Of a DNA stretch of 46,845 bases, positions 1 through 8,718 are shown piece by piece. Numbering within the stretch: position 1 is the first letter of the stretch; each line of letters opens with the position of its first letter. The translations under genes were made by a program, and so were the position numbers. Location of the stretch: the NCBI RefSeq assembly GCF_000280905.1, contig NZ_ALAP01000053.1, forward strand, positions 1-46,845, given 5' to 3'. Under the pieces are notes generated by a model that saw nothing but the letters and a program-made list of their open reading frames with translations, made no database searches and was not told the origin of the DNA. The DNA is from Streptomyces sp. AA1529 (GTDB taxonomy: Bacteria > Actinomycetota > Actinomycetes > Streptomycetales > Streptomycetaceae).

Positions 1-1099
1 CGAGCCGGTGGAGACCGCGGACGCCGGGGTTGCAGCCCCCGCCGCGGAGCCCGCCGGTGGCTACCCGGAACCCCTGGGCGACCCGGCGGACGGCCCCGCC
101 GCGGCCGCGCCCGACGGCGGCCCGGAACCGGTCCACCCGTCGGGGGACGGCACCCCGGAGGCGGCCGGGGACGGCACCGCCCCCGCGGCCGGAGAGGAAG
201 CGGCTCCGGTCCCCGAGGCCGTCCGGACCGAGGACGAGCACCCGCACGTCTCGTACGAGCTGCGGGTCAACGGGGTCGACCGCCCCGTCGCCAGCGCCTG
301 GATCGGTGAGTCGCTGCTGTACGTGCTGCGCGAGCGGTTGGGCCTCGCCGGAGCCAAGGACGGCTGTTCGCAAGGCGAGTGCGGAGCCTGCTCGGTGCAG
401 GTGGACGGGCGGCTCGTGGCCGCCTGCCTGGTGCCCGCCGCCACCGCCGCCGGCAGCGAGGTCCGCACCGTCGAGGGTCTGTCGGTCGACGGCGCCCCGT
501 CGGACGTGCAGTGCGCGCTCGCCGAGAGCGGCTCCGTGCAGTGCGGGTTCTGCGTACCCGGACTCGCGATGACGGTGCACGATCTGCTGGAGGGCAACCA
601 CGCGCCCACCGACCTGGAGACCCGCAAGGCGATCAGCGGCAACCTGTGCCGCTGTTCGGGATACCGCGGGGTGGTGGACGCCGTCCGCACCGTGGTGGAG
701 CGGCGCGCGGCCCGGGCCGAGCACGAGCACGAGGCGCCGGAGGCGCACCCGGCGCCCGGCGGGCAGCCCCACGCCCCCGGTCCCGACCCGCAAGGCGGCT
801 ACGAAGCCGCCGGGTACGGGCAGCAGCCCGGCGGCCACGGGCCCGGCCCCTGGGCCCCCGGCGGCTACGAGCCGGCCGGCCACCAGCAGGACGGCCCCGG
901 CCCCGGCGGGCACCCGGCGCCCCCCGGCACCGACGGCTACGGCGGCGCGCCAGGTTACGGGCCCGACCCGGCTGCACCCGGGTACCCGGGCCCGCCCGAG
1001 GCACCCGGCACCCACGGCAGCGGAACGTGGGACGAGGGCGGCTACGGCGCCCACATCCCGCACCAGAGCCGGTACCCCGGGAACGGCGGCACGTCCTGA
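1..1099 (+). CDS. (2Fe-2S)-binding subunit of a xanthine dehydrogenase-family molybdenum hydroxylase (5' partial)
   Basis: The electron-transfer subunit carries two [2Fe-2S] clusters that take electrons from the molybdenum centre to an FAD subunit. Counting from the GTG at 8, a plant-ferredoxin-type cluster is ligated by Cys120, 125, 128 and 140, and the helical second domain has Cys179, 182, 214 and 216 (QCGFC...NLCRC). The frame is open to the window edge, so the true start probably lies upstream; the FAD subunit is expected there. Two low-complexity extensions are unusual: an Ala/Pro/Gly-rich N-terminus (about residues 1-78) and a Gly/Pro/Tyr/His-rich C-terminus (about 236-363). The family core is roughly 160 residues. 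The molybdopterin subunit follows 75 nt downstream with its own ribosome site, so the two are probably cotranscribed. Substrate is unknown. Confidence 0.9.
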   Translation, partial: EPVETADAGVAAPAAEPAGGYPEPLGDPADGPAAAAPDGGPEPVHPSGDGTPEAAGDGTAPAAGEEAAPVPEAVRTEDEHPHVSYELRVNGVDRPVASAWIGESLLYVLRERLGLAGAKDGCSQGECGACSVQVDGRLVAACLVPAATAAGSEVRTVEGLSVDGAPSDVQCALAESGSVQCGFCVPGLAMTVHDLLEGNHAPTDLETRKAISGNLCRCSGYRGVVDAVRTVVERRAARAEHEHEAPEAHPAPGGQPHAPGPDPQGGYEAAGYGQQPGGHGPGPWAPGGYEPAGHQQDGPGPGGHPAPPGTDGYGGAPGYGPDPAAPGYPGPPEAPGTHGSGTWDEGGYGAHIPHQSRYPGNGGTS

Positions 1100-1174
1100 T
1101 GCCCCCGGCCCCCGCGGCAGCGTCCCCCACACCCGGGTGCACCGCGCACGCACCCTGCACAGAAAGGCGGCGGC

Positions 1175-3493
1175 ATGACGGAAACGGCTGACGGGCACAC
1201 CGGCGCCGGAGGCGCCGCCCCGCTGCCGGGCCCCCGCGGTGAGCCCGACCCGCACGGCCTGGGCGTCTCCGTCCTCCCCACCGACTCCTACGCCAAAGCG
1301 CAGGGCACCTTCCCCTACGCGGCGGACCTGTGGGCCGAAGGGCTGCTGTGGGCCGCGGTGCACCGCTCGCCGTACCCGCACGCGCGGATCGTCTCCATCG
1401 ACACGGCGGAAGCCGCCAAGATGCCCGGTGTGCTGGCCGTCATCACCCACGAGGACGTCCCCGGCGACTCCGCGCACGGACGCAGGATCGCCGACCAGCC
1501 CGCCTTCGCCCGCGACGTGGTGCGCTACTTCGGCGAGCCGATCGCCGCCGTCGCCGCCGACCACCCGGACACGGCGCGGCTGGCCGCCGCGGCCATCGCC
1601 GTCGAGTACGAGGTGCAGGAAGCCGTCACCGACCCGGAGAAGGCGTTCGAGGCCGAACCGCTGCACCCGGACGGCAACCTGCTGCGGCACATCCCGCTGC
1701 GCTACGGCGACCCCGAAGCCACCGGCGACGTGGTCGTCGAGGGCCTCTACCGGATCGGCCGCCAGGACCCGGCGCCGATCGGAGCCGAGGCCGCACTCGC
1801 CGTACCGCGCCCGGACGGCGGCGTGGAGATCTACACCGCCTCCACCGACCCGCACACCGACCGCGACCTGGCAGCCGCCTGCTTCGGACTCCCGCCCGAA
1901 CAAGTCAAGATCGTCGTCACCGGGGTGCCCGGCTCCATGGGCGACCGCGAGGACGCGGCGCTCCAGATCCCGCTGGGACTGCTGGCGATGCGCACCGGCT
2001 GCCCCGTCAAGATCGCGCTCACCCGCGAGGAATCCTTCCTCGGACACGCACACCGCCACCCCACCCTGCTGCGCTACCGCCACCACGCGGACAGCGCGGG
2101 CAACCTGGTCAAGGTCGAGGCGCAGATCCTGCTGGACGGCGGCGCCTACGCGGACACCTCGTCCGACGCGCTCGCCGCCGCCGTCTCCTTCGCCTGCGGG
2201 CCCTACGTCGTCCCGCACGCCGTGATCGACGGCTGGGTCGTCCGCACCAACAACCCGCCCTCCGGCCATGTGCGCGGCGAAGGCGCCCTCCAGGTGTGCG
2301 CCGCCTACGAGGGCCAGATGGACAAACTCGCCGAACGGCTCGGCCTCGACCCCGTCGAGGTGCGCCGGCGCAACGCCATGGCCACCGGCGACCTGCTGCC
2401 CACCGGCCAGACCGTCACCTGCCCGGCGCCCGTCGCCGAACTCCTCACCGCCGTCCACGAGGCGCCGCTCCCCCCACTGCCCAAGGACGCGCCCGAGGAC
2501 GACTGGCTGCTGCCCGGCGGCCCCGAAGGCGCCGGCGACCCCTCGGCCGTGCGGCGCGGTGTGGGCTACGCGCTCGGCATGGTCCACATGCTCGGCGCCG
2601 AGGGCACCGACGAGGTCTCCACCGCCACCGTCAAAGTCAGCGGCCCCGTCGCCACCGTGATGTGCGCCGCCGTCGAGTCCGGTCAGGGCTTCGACACCCT
2701 CGCCCGGCAGATCGTCCAGGAAACGCTCGGCATCGACGAGGTGCACGTCGCCTCCGTCGACACCGACCAGCCGCCCTCCGGCGCCAGCGGCCGCGGCCGG
2801 CACACCTGGGTGTCCGGCGGCGCGGTGGAACGGGCCGCGAAGATGGTCCGCACCCAGCTCCTGCAGCCCCTCGCCGCGAAGTTCGGCATGTCCACCGAAC
2901 TGCTCACCATCTCCGAGGGCAAGATCACCTCCTACGACGGCGTGCTCTCCACGACAGTCGCCGAAGCCCTGGAGGGCAAGGAACTGTGGGCCACCGCGCA
3001 GTGCCGCCCCCACCCCACCGAGCCGCTCGACGAATGGGGCCAGGGCGACGCCTTCGTCGGACTGGCCTTCGCCGCCGTGCGCGCCGTGGTCGACGTCGAC
3101 ATCGAACTCGGCTCCGTACGCGTCGTCGAGGTCGCCCTCGCCCAGGACGTCGGCGCCGTCCTCAACCCCCGCCAGCTGCGGGCCCGCCTCGAAGCCGGCA
3201 TCACCCAGGGCATCGGCACCGCTCTCACCGAACATCTGCGGGTCGCCAAAGGCGTCGTGCGGCACGCCGACTTCACCGCCTACGCCCTGCCGACGGCGCT
3301 GGACGCGCCGGACATCCGCATCGTGAAGCTCGTCGAGGAACGGGATGTGGTGGCGCCGTTCGGGGCGAAGGCCGCGTCGTCCGCGCCGGTCGTCACCACG
3401 CCGTCCGCGGTTGCGGCGGCGGTGCGGGCCGCGACGGGGCGGCCCGTCAATCGGATGCCGATCCGCCCGCAGGCCGCGGTCAGCTCCTCCTGA
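1175..3493 (+). CDS. xanthine dehydrogenase family molybdopterin-binding subunit
   Basis: The 772-residue catalytic subunit of a molybdenum hydroxylase partners the Fe-S protein just upstream. The ATG at 1175 follows an AAAGGCGG ribosome site. The N-terminal a/b-hammerhead (about residues 30-140; 'TFPYAADL', 'LWAAVHRSPYPHARI') and the large Moco-binding domain ('VESGQGFDTLARQIVQETLGI', 'QDVGAVLNP', 'GITQGIGTALTEH') are both recognisable. Family members normally end in a G-x-K-G-x-G-E motif whose Glu is the catalytic base. Here the segment reads GAKAASSAPVVTTPSAV, so the Glu is absent at the expected place. The enzyme may therefore act on an unusual substrate, use another base, or be altered in function. 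Cytoplasmic; no signal peptide. A double hairpin terminator follows the stop. Confidence 0.88.
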   Translation: MTETADGHTGAGGAAPLPGPRGEPDPHGLGVSVLPTDSYAKAQGTFPYAADLWAEGLLWAAVHRSPYPHARIVSIDTAEAAKMPGVLAVITHEDVPGDSAHGRRIADQPAFARDVVRYFGEPIAAVAADHPDTARLAAAAIAVEYEVQEAVTDPEKAFEAEPLHPDGNLLRHIPLRYGDPEATGDVVVEGLYRIGRQDPAPIGAEAALAVPRPDGGVEIYTASTDPHTDRDLAAACFGLPPEQVKIVVTGVPGSMGDREDAALQIPLGLLAMRTGCPVKIALTREESFLGHAHRHPTLLRYRHHADSAGNLVKVEAQILLDGGAYADTSSDALAAAVSFACGPYVVPHAVIDGWVVRTNNPPSGHVRGEGALQVCAAYEGQMDKLAERLGLDPVEVRRRNAMATGDLLPTGQTVTCPAPVAELLTAVHEAPLPPLPKDAPEDDWLLPGGPEGAGDPSAVRRGVGYALGMVHMLGAEGTDEVSTATVKVSGPVATVMCAAVESGQGFDTLARQIVQETLGIDEVHVASVDTDQPPSGASGRGRHTWVSGGAVERAAKMVRTQLLQPLAAKFGMSTELLTISEGKITSYDGVLSTTVAEALEGKELWATAQCRPHPTEPLDEWGQGDAFVGLAFAAVRAVVDVDIELGSVRVVEVALAQDVGAVLNPRQLRARLEAGITQGIGTALTEHLRVAKGVVRHADFTAYALPTALDAPDIRIVKLVEERDVVAPFGAKAASSAPVVTTPSAVAAAVRAATGRPVNRMPIRPQAAVSSS

Positions 3494-3863
3494 ACCGGGC
3501 GCCCCCTCGCGGGGGCGCCTGCTCCCCGCCGCGGGGCGGCTTCGGCCACACGGGCCCCATCCCGGTGCCGCCGGGCACCCCTGGGGTGCCCGGCGGCTGT
3601 GAGTGCTCGGTGCGGTGCTGCGATCCGCGGTCCCTGTGGAGCTGGGCCTTGACGTCACCGGACGACTGGTTCATCCAGTGCCGCACGTCCACGGAGTAGC
3701 GCGTCCGCCCACCGTCGCCGTCGGGCAGCCGGAGGTGGAAGAGCCCCCGGAACATCGTCTGCCACCAGCGGAACGGTTTGAGGGGCCGCCCGTCTCCGGG
3801 TTCGACACGACGCACCGCCCGACGGTGCCGCCACTCCTCGAACGCGCGTGCTCCTCCGGTCAC
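3480..3863 (-). CDS. small hypothetical protein, C-terminus apparently truncated or degraded
   Basis: The ATG at 3863 overlaps the TGA of the hydrolase (ATGA), so the gene is translationally coupled to it. Residues 1 to about 85 look protein-like: a basic start, then 'PLKPFRWWQTMFRGLFHLRL', 'TRYSVDVRHWMNQSS' and 'GDVKAQLHRD'. I recall similar segments in small Streptomyces proteins of unknown function that carry on with a folded C-terminal part. Here the frame instead becomes Pro/Gly-rich and runs through both hairpin terminators, finally overlapping the 3' end of the molybdopterin subunit gene by 14 nt. The likeliest reading is a gene that has lost its 3' end. Function unknown; no signal peptide or membrane helix. 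Confidence 0.5.
   Translation of the reverse strand: MTGGARAFEEWRHRRAVRRVEPGDGRPLKPFRWWQTMFRGLFHLRLPDGDGGRTRYSVDVRHWMNQSSGDVKAQLHRDRGSQHRTEHSQPPGTPGVPGGTGMGPVWPKPPRGGEQAPPRGGARFRRS
3498..3519. terminator. GC-rich hairpin terminator after the molybdopterin subunit gene
   Basis: A perfect 9-bp stem (GGCGCCCCC at 3498-3506 with GGGGGCGCC at 3511-3519) closes a TCGC tetraloop four bases after the stop codon. There is no U-tract, as is common in Streptomyces. It lies between convergent genes. Confidence 0.7.
3567..3597. terminator. second, 14-bp perfect hairpin terminator
   Basis: A perfect 14-bp stem (arms 3567-3580 and 3584-3597) with a 3-nt loop sits in the convergent junction. It could terminate transcription from either side. 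The minus-strand frame ending at 3480 reads straight through it, which argues that the last third of that frame is not genuine coding sequence. Confidence 0.7.
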
Positions 3864-5524
3864 CCTGCCGGACAGGTCCGGTCCTCGGCCGGGCGCTTGC
3901 CGGTGGTCAGGAATGCTGTGGTGGCGTCGTTGGCACAGGTGCTGCCGCCGAAGGGGTAGACGCCGTGGCCGCCTTGGTCGACCAGGACCATCCTGGCCCG
4001 GTCACCCAGCGCCTGCCGCAGTTTCCTCGCTCCGGCCAACGGCGTGCCCGGGTCGCGTGCGTTCTGGACCATGAGCACGTTCTCCGGGCCCCGGTCGCTC
4101 ACCTGCACCGGCTTCTCGATCCCCTTGCGCGGCCAGAACGCGCACGGCGTGATGCTTCCCGTGGAACCGCCCAGCATCGGGTACCGGCGCCGGTCGTGCG
4201 CCGCGGTGCGCTGGTAGTGGCCGATCTTCTTCGACCAGCGGGAATCCGCGCAGATGACGTAGTGGCGGCCGGCCGACGCGTTGTCGTTCTCGGCCGCAGG
4301 CGGGCCGCCGGACGGAGGTTTGCCCTTGTCGAGCGCCTGCCAGATCTCGGCCAGTTCGGGCAGCTTCCCCTCGACGAACATCTCCTCCAGCGTGATCGCG
4401 CGAAACAGCGTGCCGTCCACGCCGCCGACGGGCTTCCTGTCCAGCCGTTCGGCCAACTCGTGGAACTTCGCCTTCACCTGCCGGGGGGTGCTGCCGAGCC
4501 CGTACTCCGGTTTTCCGGCCGCGAAGGCGGCGAAATCCGGGAAGCGGTCCTTCATGCCGCGGGCCAGCAGCCGGAAGGCGGTGGCGTCGTACCCGCCGGG
4601 CCCCAGGCTGCTGTCCAGCACGATCCGGTCACCGCGCTCGGGGAACAGCGTGGCGTAGACCGCGCCGAGCCAGGTGCCGTAGGAGGTGCCCAGGTAGGAG
4701 ATCTCGGACTCGCCCAGTGCCGCACGGATCCGGTCCATGTCGCGGGCCGTGTTCGCGGTGGTGGTGTGCGGCAGCATCCAGGCGCTCTCCGACGAGGCGC
4801 ACTGCCGTGCGACGGTCCGTGCGAACTTCGCCTCGCGCGCGACGTCGCCCCCGGAGTGCGCATAGGCCGGGAAGTTGCCGCGCGCCTGCTGCTCCGGTGT
4901 CAGGTCGCAGGTCACCGGGGAGCTGCGCCCCATGCCGCGGGGGTCGAAGCCGATCACGTCGTAGGAGTCGAGCACCTTCTGGGGCAATCCGGCTCCCGCG
5001 AGGGCGGCCGGGTAGCCGAGCCCGGACTGTCCGGGGCCGCCCGGATTGGTCAGCAGTACGCCACGGCGCTGTGCGGGCTTCCTGCTCGCCAGCCGGGAGA
5101 CCGCGATCTCGATCTGCCGGCCGTCCGGTTTCCGGTAGTCGAGCGGAACCTTCAGCGTGGCGCACTGCAACGTGGCCCCCGCGCCGCCCTTCTGCGGGCC
5201 GGCCCGCTTCTTCCCCTCGGACTTCTTCGTGTCCCCTTCGGACTCCTTCGTGCACGGGCCCCATCGCAGGGCCGGCGACGCGGCCTCGTTGCCCTCTTCC
5301 TCGCCTGCGGACGCCGACGTGCACGCCACCGTGGTGGCGAGAACCATCGCGCCGACAAGAACGCGGGACAACGGCGACTTCCCGCGCGTCCGGCTGTCCT
5401 TCGGCAGGGGCGCGCGACGGCGGCGGAATGGTGGGGGAGCAGTCCGTGCCGAATCGGTCCCCTTCCGCCGACCGGCCGCAACAACGGCTCGCCATGCCTG
5501 CTGTGTCTCCCGAGATTTCGGCAT
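3860..5524 (-). CDS. secreted alpha/beta hydrolase, tripeptidyl aminopeptidase (TAP)-like
   Basis: The 554-residue protein has a long basic N-terminus followed by a hydrophobic stretch ending TTVAC (Cys68), a plausible lipobox, so it is probably exported and membrane-tethered. The hydrolase fold shows an oxyanion-hole segment 'LLTNPGGPGQSG' (about 158-168), 'VIGFDPRGMGRS' (about 190-201), the nucleophile elbow 'LGTSYGTW' (Ser281), and a C-terminal TAP-like part with 'NARDPGTPL' and 'VDQGGHGVY', which supply the Asp and His. This is the layout of Streptomyces tripeptidyl aminopeptidases (SlpD/SlpE/Tap family) that trim N-terminal peptides outside the cell. The ATG at 5524 was chosen because sequence upstream lacks homology-like character; an internal start closer to the signal is possible. 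Divergent from the histidine kinase gene. Confidence 0.85.
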   Translation of the reverse strand: MPKSRETQQAWRAVVAAGRRKGTDSARTAPPPFRRRRAPLPKDSRTRGKSPLSRVLVGAMVLATTVACTSASAGEEEGNEAASPALRWGPCTKESEGDTKKSEGKKRAGPQKGGAGATLQCATLKVPLDYRKPDGRQIEIAVSRLASRKPAQRRGVLLTNPGGPGQSGLGYPAALAGAGLPQKVLDSYDVIGFDPRGMGRSSPVTCDLTPEQQARGNFPAYAHSGGDVAREAKFARTVARQCASSESAWMLPHTTTANTARDMDRIRAALGESEISYLGTSYGTWLGAVYATLFPERGDRIVLDSSLGPGGYDATAFRLLARGMKDRFPDFAAFAAGKPEYGLGSTPRQVKAKFHELAERLDRKPVGGVDGTLFRAITLEEMFVEGKLPELAEIWQALDKGKPPSGGPPAAENDNASAGRHYVICADSRWSKKIGHYQRTAAHDRRRYPMLGGSTGSITPCAFWPRKGIEKPVQVSDRGPENVLMVQNARDPGTPLAGARKLRQALGDRARMVLVDQGGHGVYPFGGSTCANDATTAFLTTGKRPAEDRTCPAG

Positions 5525-5668
5525 GACACGACTCTCGCCCGCTGCCCGTGCCGCCGCATCGTCCCCGCGGTCGCATCCGGCTTCGACCGTGGGTGACCCT
5601 CTGGTCGAACTTCGGTCGAGGGGGCCTCCACCTGTGGTCTGAGACGTCGGGCAGGTGAGTCCGCGATA

Positions 5669-6841
5669 ATGCGCGGGATGACGACAGACCTCGTGCCGCG
5701 GCTCACGGGACCTCAGCAGGTCTGGCGGCTGGCAGCGGCGGCCGCCGTGGGCATGCCGGTCTGGATCGTCACCGGTGTGCTGCTGCACCACGAGGAGGTT
5801 TCCGCGCCGGACTCCTGGTTCCTCATCGGCGATCCGCTGGTGGCCCTCGGCTGTCTGGCCCTCCTGTGGTGGCGCGGGCGGTTCCCGCGGGCCGTCGGCT
5901 TCACCGTCACCTTCGTGGCGACCGTCTCGGCCCTCGCCACCGGGGCCGCGCTGCTGGCCATGGTCTCGCTGTCCGCCCGGCGCCGTCCGGTGGAGACCGG
6001 GGCGATCGCGCTGGCCCACGTCACGGCGTCACAGTTCGTCCCAGGGCTCTACTCGGTCCCCGCCTCCACGGCGACCTGGTGGTGGGCCGGACTCGCGTTC
6101 TCGGCAATGACCGCGGGTCTCGCGGTGGCCGTGGGCACGGCCATCGGGGCGAGACGCGTCGAAGTGCGCTCCCTGCGGGAGCGTGCCGAGAGCGCGGAAC
6201 GCGAACAGTCCGCCCGCGCGGCGCAGGCGCGGGCGCAGGAGCGCAACCGGATCGCGCGCGAGATGCACGACGTGCTCGCCCACCGGATATCCCTGGTCGC
6301 CATGCAGGCTTCGGTGCTGGGCCACCGCGGCGATCTGACCGCCGAGGACAGCGGTGTGCTGATCCGCGGTATCGCCGACAGCTCCCACCAGGCGCTGGAG
6401 GAGCTCCGCGACGTCCTCGGTGTGCTCCGGACCGATCCCGACCAGCCGGAGGCACCGCAGCCCTCCCTCGACCGCATCCCGGAACTGGTCGCTGACGCCT
6501 CCGCGTCCGGACTGGACGTCACGCTCGTCGACTCGGTGACGGGGTCGCCCTCGACGGCCGTCGGGCGCACCTGCTATCGCCTCGTCCAGGAAGGACTCAC
6601 CAACGTCGTCAAGCATGCCCCGGGTGCCCGCGTACGCGTCACTCTCGACGGCCGGCCCGGCGGCACCCTCGAGGTCGTTGTGCACAACACCCGGGCCACC
6701 GAGAGGCCGGTGGGAGCACCGTCGTCGGGATCCGGGCTGCTCGGCCTCGGTGAGCGCATCGCTCTGGTGGGTGGCCGGCTCGCCCACCATCCCACATCCG
6801 GGAACGGGTACCTCCTGACCGCACGACTGCCCTGGCCCTGA
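5669..6841 (+). CDS. two-component sensor histidine kinase (DesK/NarL type, HisKA_3)
   Basis: The N-terminal half (about residues 15-165) holds five or so hydrophobic membrane segments with very short loops and no extracellular sensor domain. A coiled stretch of Arg/Glu/Ala (about 165-190) leads into the dimerisation/phosphoacceptor helix 'RIAREMHDVLAH', with His200 as the predicted phosphorylation site. The HATPase domain follows ('RLVQEGLTNVVKHAP' as the N-box and 'GSGLLGLGERIALVGG' as the G-box, about 345-360). The ATG at 5669 is used; an in-frame ATG three codons later is equally possible. The response regulator gene starts 24 nt downstream, so they are an operon pair. The signal is unknown; the kinase may sense the membrane itself, as DesK does. 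The divergent hydrolase is a possible target. Confidence 0.92.
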   Translation: MRGMTTDLVPRLTGPQQVWRLAAAAAVGMPVWIVTGVLLHHEEVSAPDSWFLIGDPLVALGCLALLWWRGRFPRAVGFTVTFVATVSALATGAALLAMVSLSARRRPVETGAIALAHVTASQFVPGLYSVPASTATWWWAGLAFSAMTAGLAVAVGTAIGARRVEVRSLRERAESAEREQSARAAQARAQERNRIAREMHDVLAHRISLVAMQASVLGHRGDLTAEDSGVLIRGIADSSHQALEELRDVLGVLRTDPDQPEAPQPSLDRIPELVADASASGLDVTLVDSVTGSPSTAVGRTCYRLVQEGLTNVVKHAPGARVRVTLDGRPGGTLEVVVHNTRATERPVGAPSSGSGLLGLGERIALVGGRLAHHPTSGNGYLLTARLPWP

Positions 6842-6865
6842 CCGCACCGAGAAAAGAGCACCTCA

Positions 6866-7555
6866 GTGGAGAGCGACCGCGAACCGGTACGTGTCGTCAT
6901 CGCCGACGACGAACAACTCGTGCGGATGGCGTTGCGGCTCGTCGTGGACGGCGAACCCGACCTCAGCGTCGTGGCGGAGGCCGCCGACGGGGACGCCGCG
7001 ATCGCCGCGGTGGACCGGTGGCGGCCGGACGTCGTGCTGATGGACGTACGCATGCCCGGCCGCGACGGCCTCAGCGCCACTCGTGAACTTCTCGGCAGGC
7101 CGACGCCACCCCGGGTCCTGGTACTGACCACGTTCGACTCCGACAGTCTGGTATTGGGTGCGCTGCGCGCCGGCGCACTCGGGTTCGTCCTCAAGGACAC
7201 CCCGCCCGCCCGCATCGTCGAGGCGGTGCGAACGGTCGCGGACGGCAAGCCCGTACTCTCCCCGGCAGCCATGACACGCGTGATCGCCGCGGCCACCGCG
7301 ACGGACTCCGCCCACGCCCGTGACGTCCGCCGCGAAGCGGTACGGGAGAAGATGTCCGTGCTGACCGAGCGGGAACGCGAAACGGCCAGAGCCATCGCCG
7401 ACGGGCTGGACAATCCGGACATCGCACGGCGCCTCGACATCAGCGTCGCCACGGTCAAAGCGCACACCAGCAGCCTCTTCGCGAAGCTGGAGCTTCGCAA
7501 CCGGGTACAGATCGCGCTCCTGGTACGCGACGCGGACAGCACGCCGCGACCATAG
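6866..7555 (+). CDS. NarL/LuxR-family response regulator
   Basis: The 229-residue protein has a CheY-like receiver domain (about 1-125) with the acidic pair 'IADDEQ' near residue 13, phosphoacceptor Asp60 in 'VVLMDVRMP', Thr in 'VLTTFD' and the conserved Lys in 'FVLKDTPP'. A C-terminal LuxR-type helix-turn-helix (about 163-225) contains 'LTERERETARAIADGLDNPDIA' broken by 'ISVATVKAHTSSLFAKL'. The GTG at 6866 is taken as start; it lies 24 nt after the kinase stop, so phosphotransfer from that kinase is the obvious inference. Output targets cannot be read from sequence; autoregulation or control of the neighbouring hydrolase is possible. Confidence 0.93.
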   Translation: MESDREPVRVVIADDEQLVRMALRLVVDGEPDLSVVAEAADGDAAIAAVDRWRPDVVLMDVRMPGRDGLSATRELLGRPTPPRVLVLTTFDSDSLVLGALRAGALGFVLKDTPPARIVEAVRTVADGKPVLSPAAMTRVIAAATATDSAHARDVRREAVREKMSVLTERERETARAIADGLDNPDIARRLDISVATVKAHTSSLFAKLELRNRVQIALLVRDADSTPRP

Positions 7556-7635
7556 GCGACCGGTCGGCGTCCGGAACGCACCCGCATTCGGTGGACCCCG
7601 CGAACACCCCGCCGGAACCGGGGTTGCGGGAGGGG

Positions 7636-8718
7636 TCAGGTGGTGAGGAGGACGCCGCCGTAGGAGGCGCCGGCGATGACGAGCCAGGCGGAGAGGCCGA
7701 GTCCGGCCACCCGCATGCCGGTGCGGGTCAGCGACGGCAGGTGCACCGCACTGCCGAGTCCGAACAACGCGGCGGCCAGCAGGATCTCCTGTGCGGTGGC
7801 GGCGCCGTCGAGTGCGGCGCCGGGCAGCCACGCAGTGGTCCGCAGGGCCACCATGCCCAGAAAGCCCAGCACGAACAGCGGTACGAGGGGAGGGCGCCGG
7901 CCTCGTGGTGCGCGGCCGGCGCCGTGGCGTTGTCGTACGGCGAGGACCATGGCCGCGACGAGGGGCGCCAGCATCAGCACGCGGAGGAGTTTGACCAGGA
8001 CGGCCTCGTTCAGGGCCTGCGGGCCGCCGGTCTGGGCGGTGGCGACGACCTGGCCGACGTCGTGGACCCCGGCGCCGACCCAGCGTCCGAACTGCGAGGC
8101 GTCCAGCCCCAGGGGCCCGTGGAGAAGGGGCAGCACGAGGATGGCGAGGGTGCCGCACAGGGTCACCAGCGCGACCGAGGTGGCGACGTCCTCCTCCTCG
8201 CTGCCCCGCACCTCGCTGACCGCCCCGATCGCGGAGGCTCCGCAGATCGAGTAGCCGGTGGCGACGAGTACGGGCTGGTCGCCGGGGAGTCCGAGCCTGC
8301 GCCCGAGCCAGACGGTGCCGAAGAAGGTGGCGACGACGACGCAGGCGACCATCGCCACGGTGGCCCAGCCCAGTTCGAGCACGTCGCCGAGCGCGAGTTT
8401 GAGCCCGAGCAGCACGATGCCGAGCCGCATCAGCCGCTTGCCGGCCAGGGTGAGCCCGGGGCGGGCGGCGCCGCGGACCAGGGTGCGCAGCCCCGGCAGG
8501 TGCGCGGCCGCGATGCCGAGCACGACTGCGGCCGTCAGCATCGGAACGGCGGGCACCAGGAGGTGCACGGCGGATGCCGCGGCCACGCCGAGCGCGGTGA
8601 ACGCGAGGCCGGGCAGCGGGCTCGGCTTCCGTGTGGGCGCGGGTGTGGTGGCGCCGTTCGCCGCGGGCCGGTCGGCGGTGCCGGGGGTCTCCCGTGCGCG
8701 GCTGCCGAGAAGTGCCAT
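7636..8718 (-). CDS. YeiH-family putative sulfate/sulfite exporter
   Basis: The 360-residue integral membrane protein has about ten hydrophobic helices and the YeiH/UPF0324 signatures 'LMRLGIVLLGLKL', 'GYSICGASAIGAV' and 'WVGAGVHDVGQVVATA'. Family members are annotated as putative sulfate exporters. Its ATG (8718) overlaps the stop of the cysteine dioxygenase gene (TGATG), so it is translationally coupled. Context suggests it removes sulfite or a related oxyanion released when cysteine sulfinate is broken down. The upstream LysR regulator parallels E. coli, where the LysR protein YeiE sits beside yeiH. The role is inferred from family and neighbours. Confidence 0.87.
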   Translation of the reverse strand: MALLGSRARETPGTADRPAANGATTPAPTRKPSPLPGLAFTALGVAAASAVHLLVPAVPMLTAAVVLGIAAAHLPGLRTLVRGAARPGLTLAGKRLMRLGIVLLGLKLALGDVLELGWATVAMVACVVVATFFGTVWLGRRLGLPGDQPVLVATGYSICGASAIGAVSEVRGSEEEDVATSVALVTLCGTLAILVLPLLHGPLGLDASQFGRWVGAGVHDVGQVVATAQTGGPQALNEAVLVKLLRVLMLAPLVAAMVLAVRQRHGAGRAPRGRRPPLVPLFVLGFLGMVALRTTAWLPGAALDGAATAQEILLAAALFGLGSAVHLPSLTRTGMRVAGLGLSAWLVIAGASYGGVLLTT

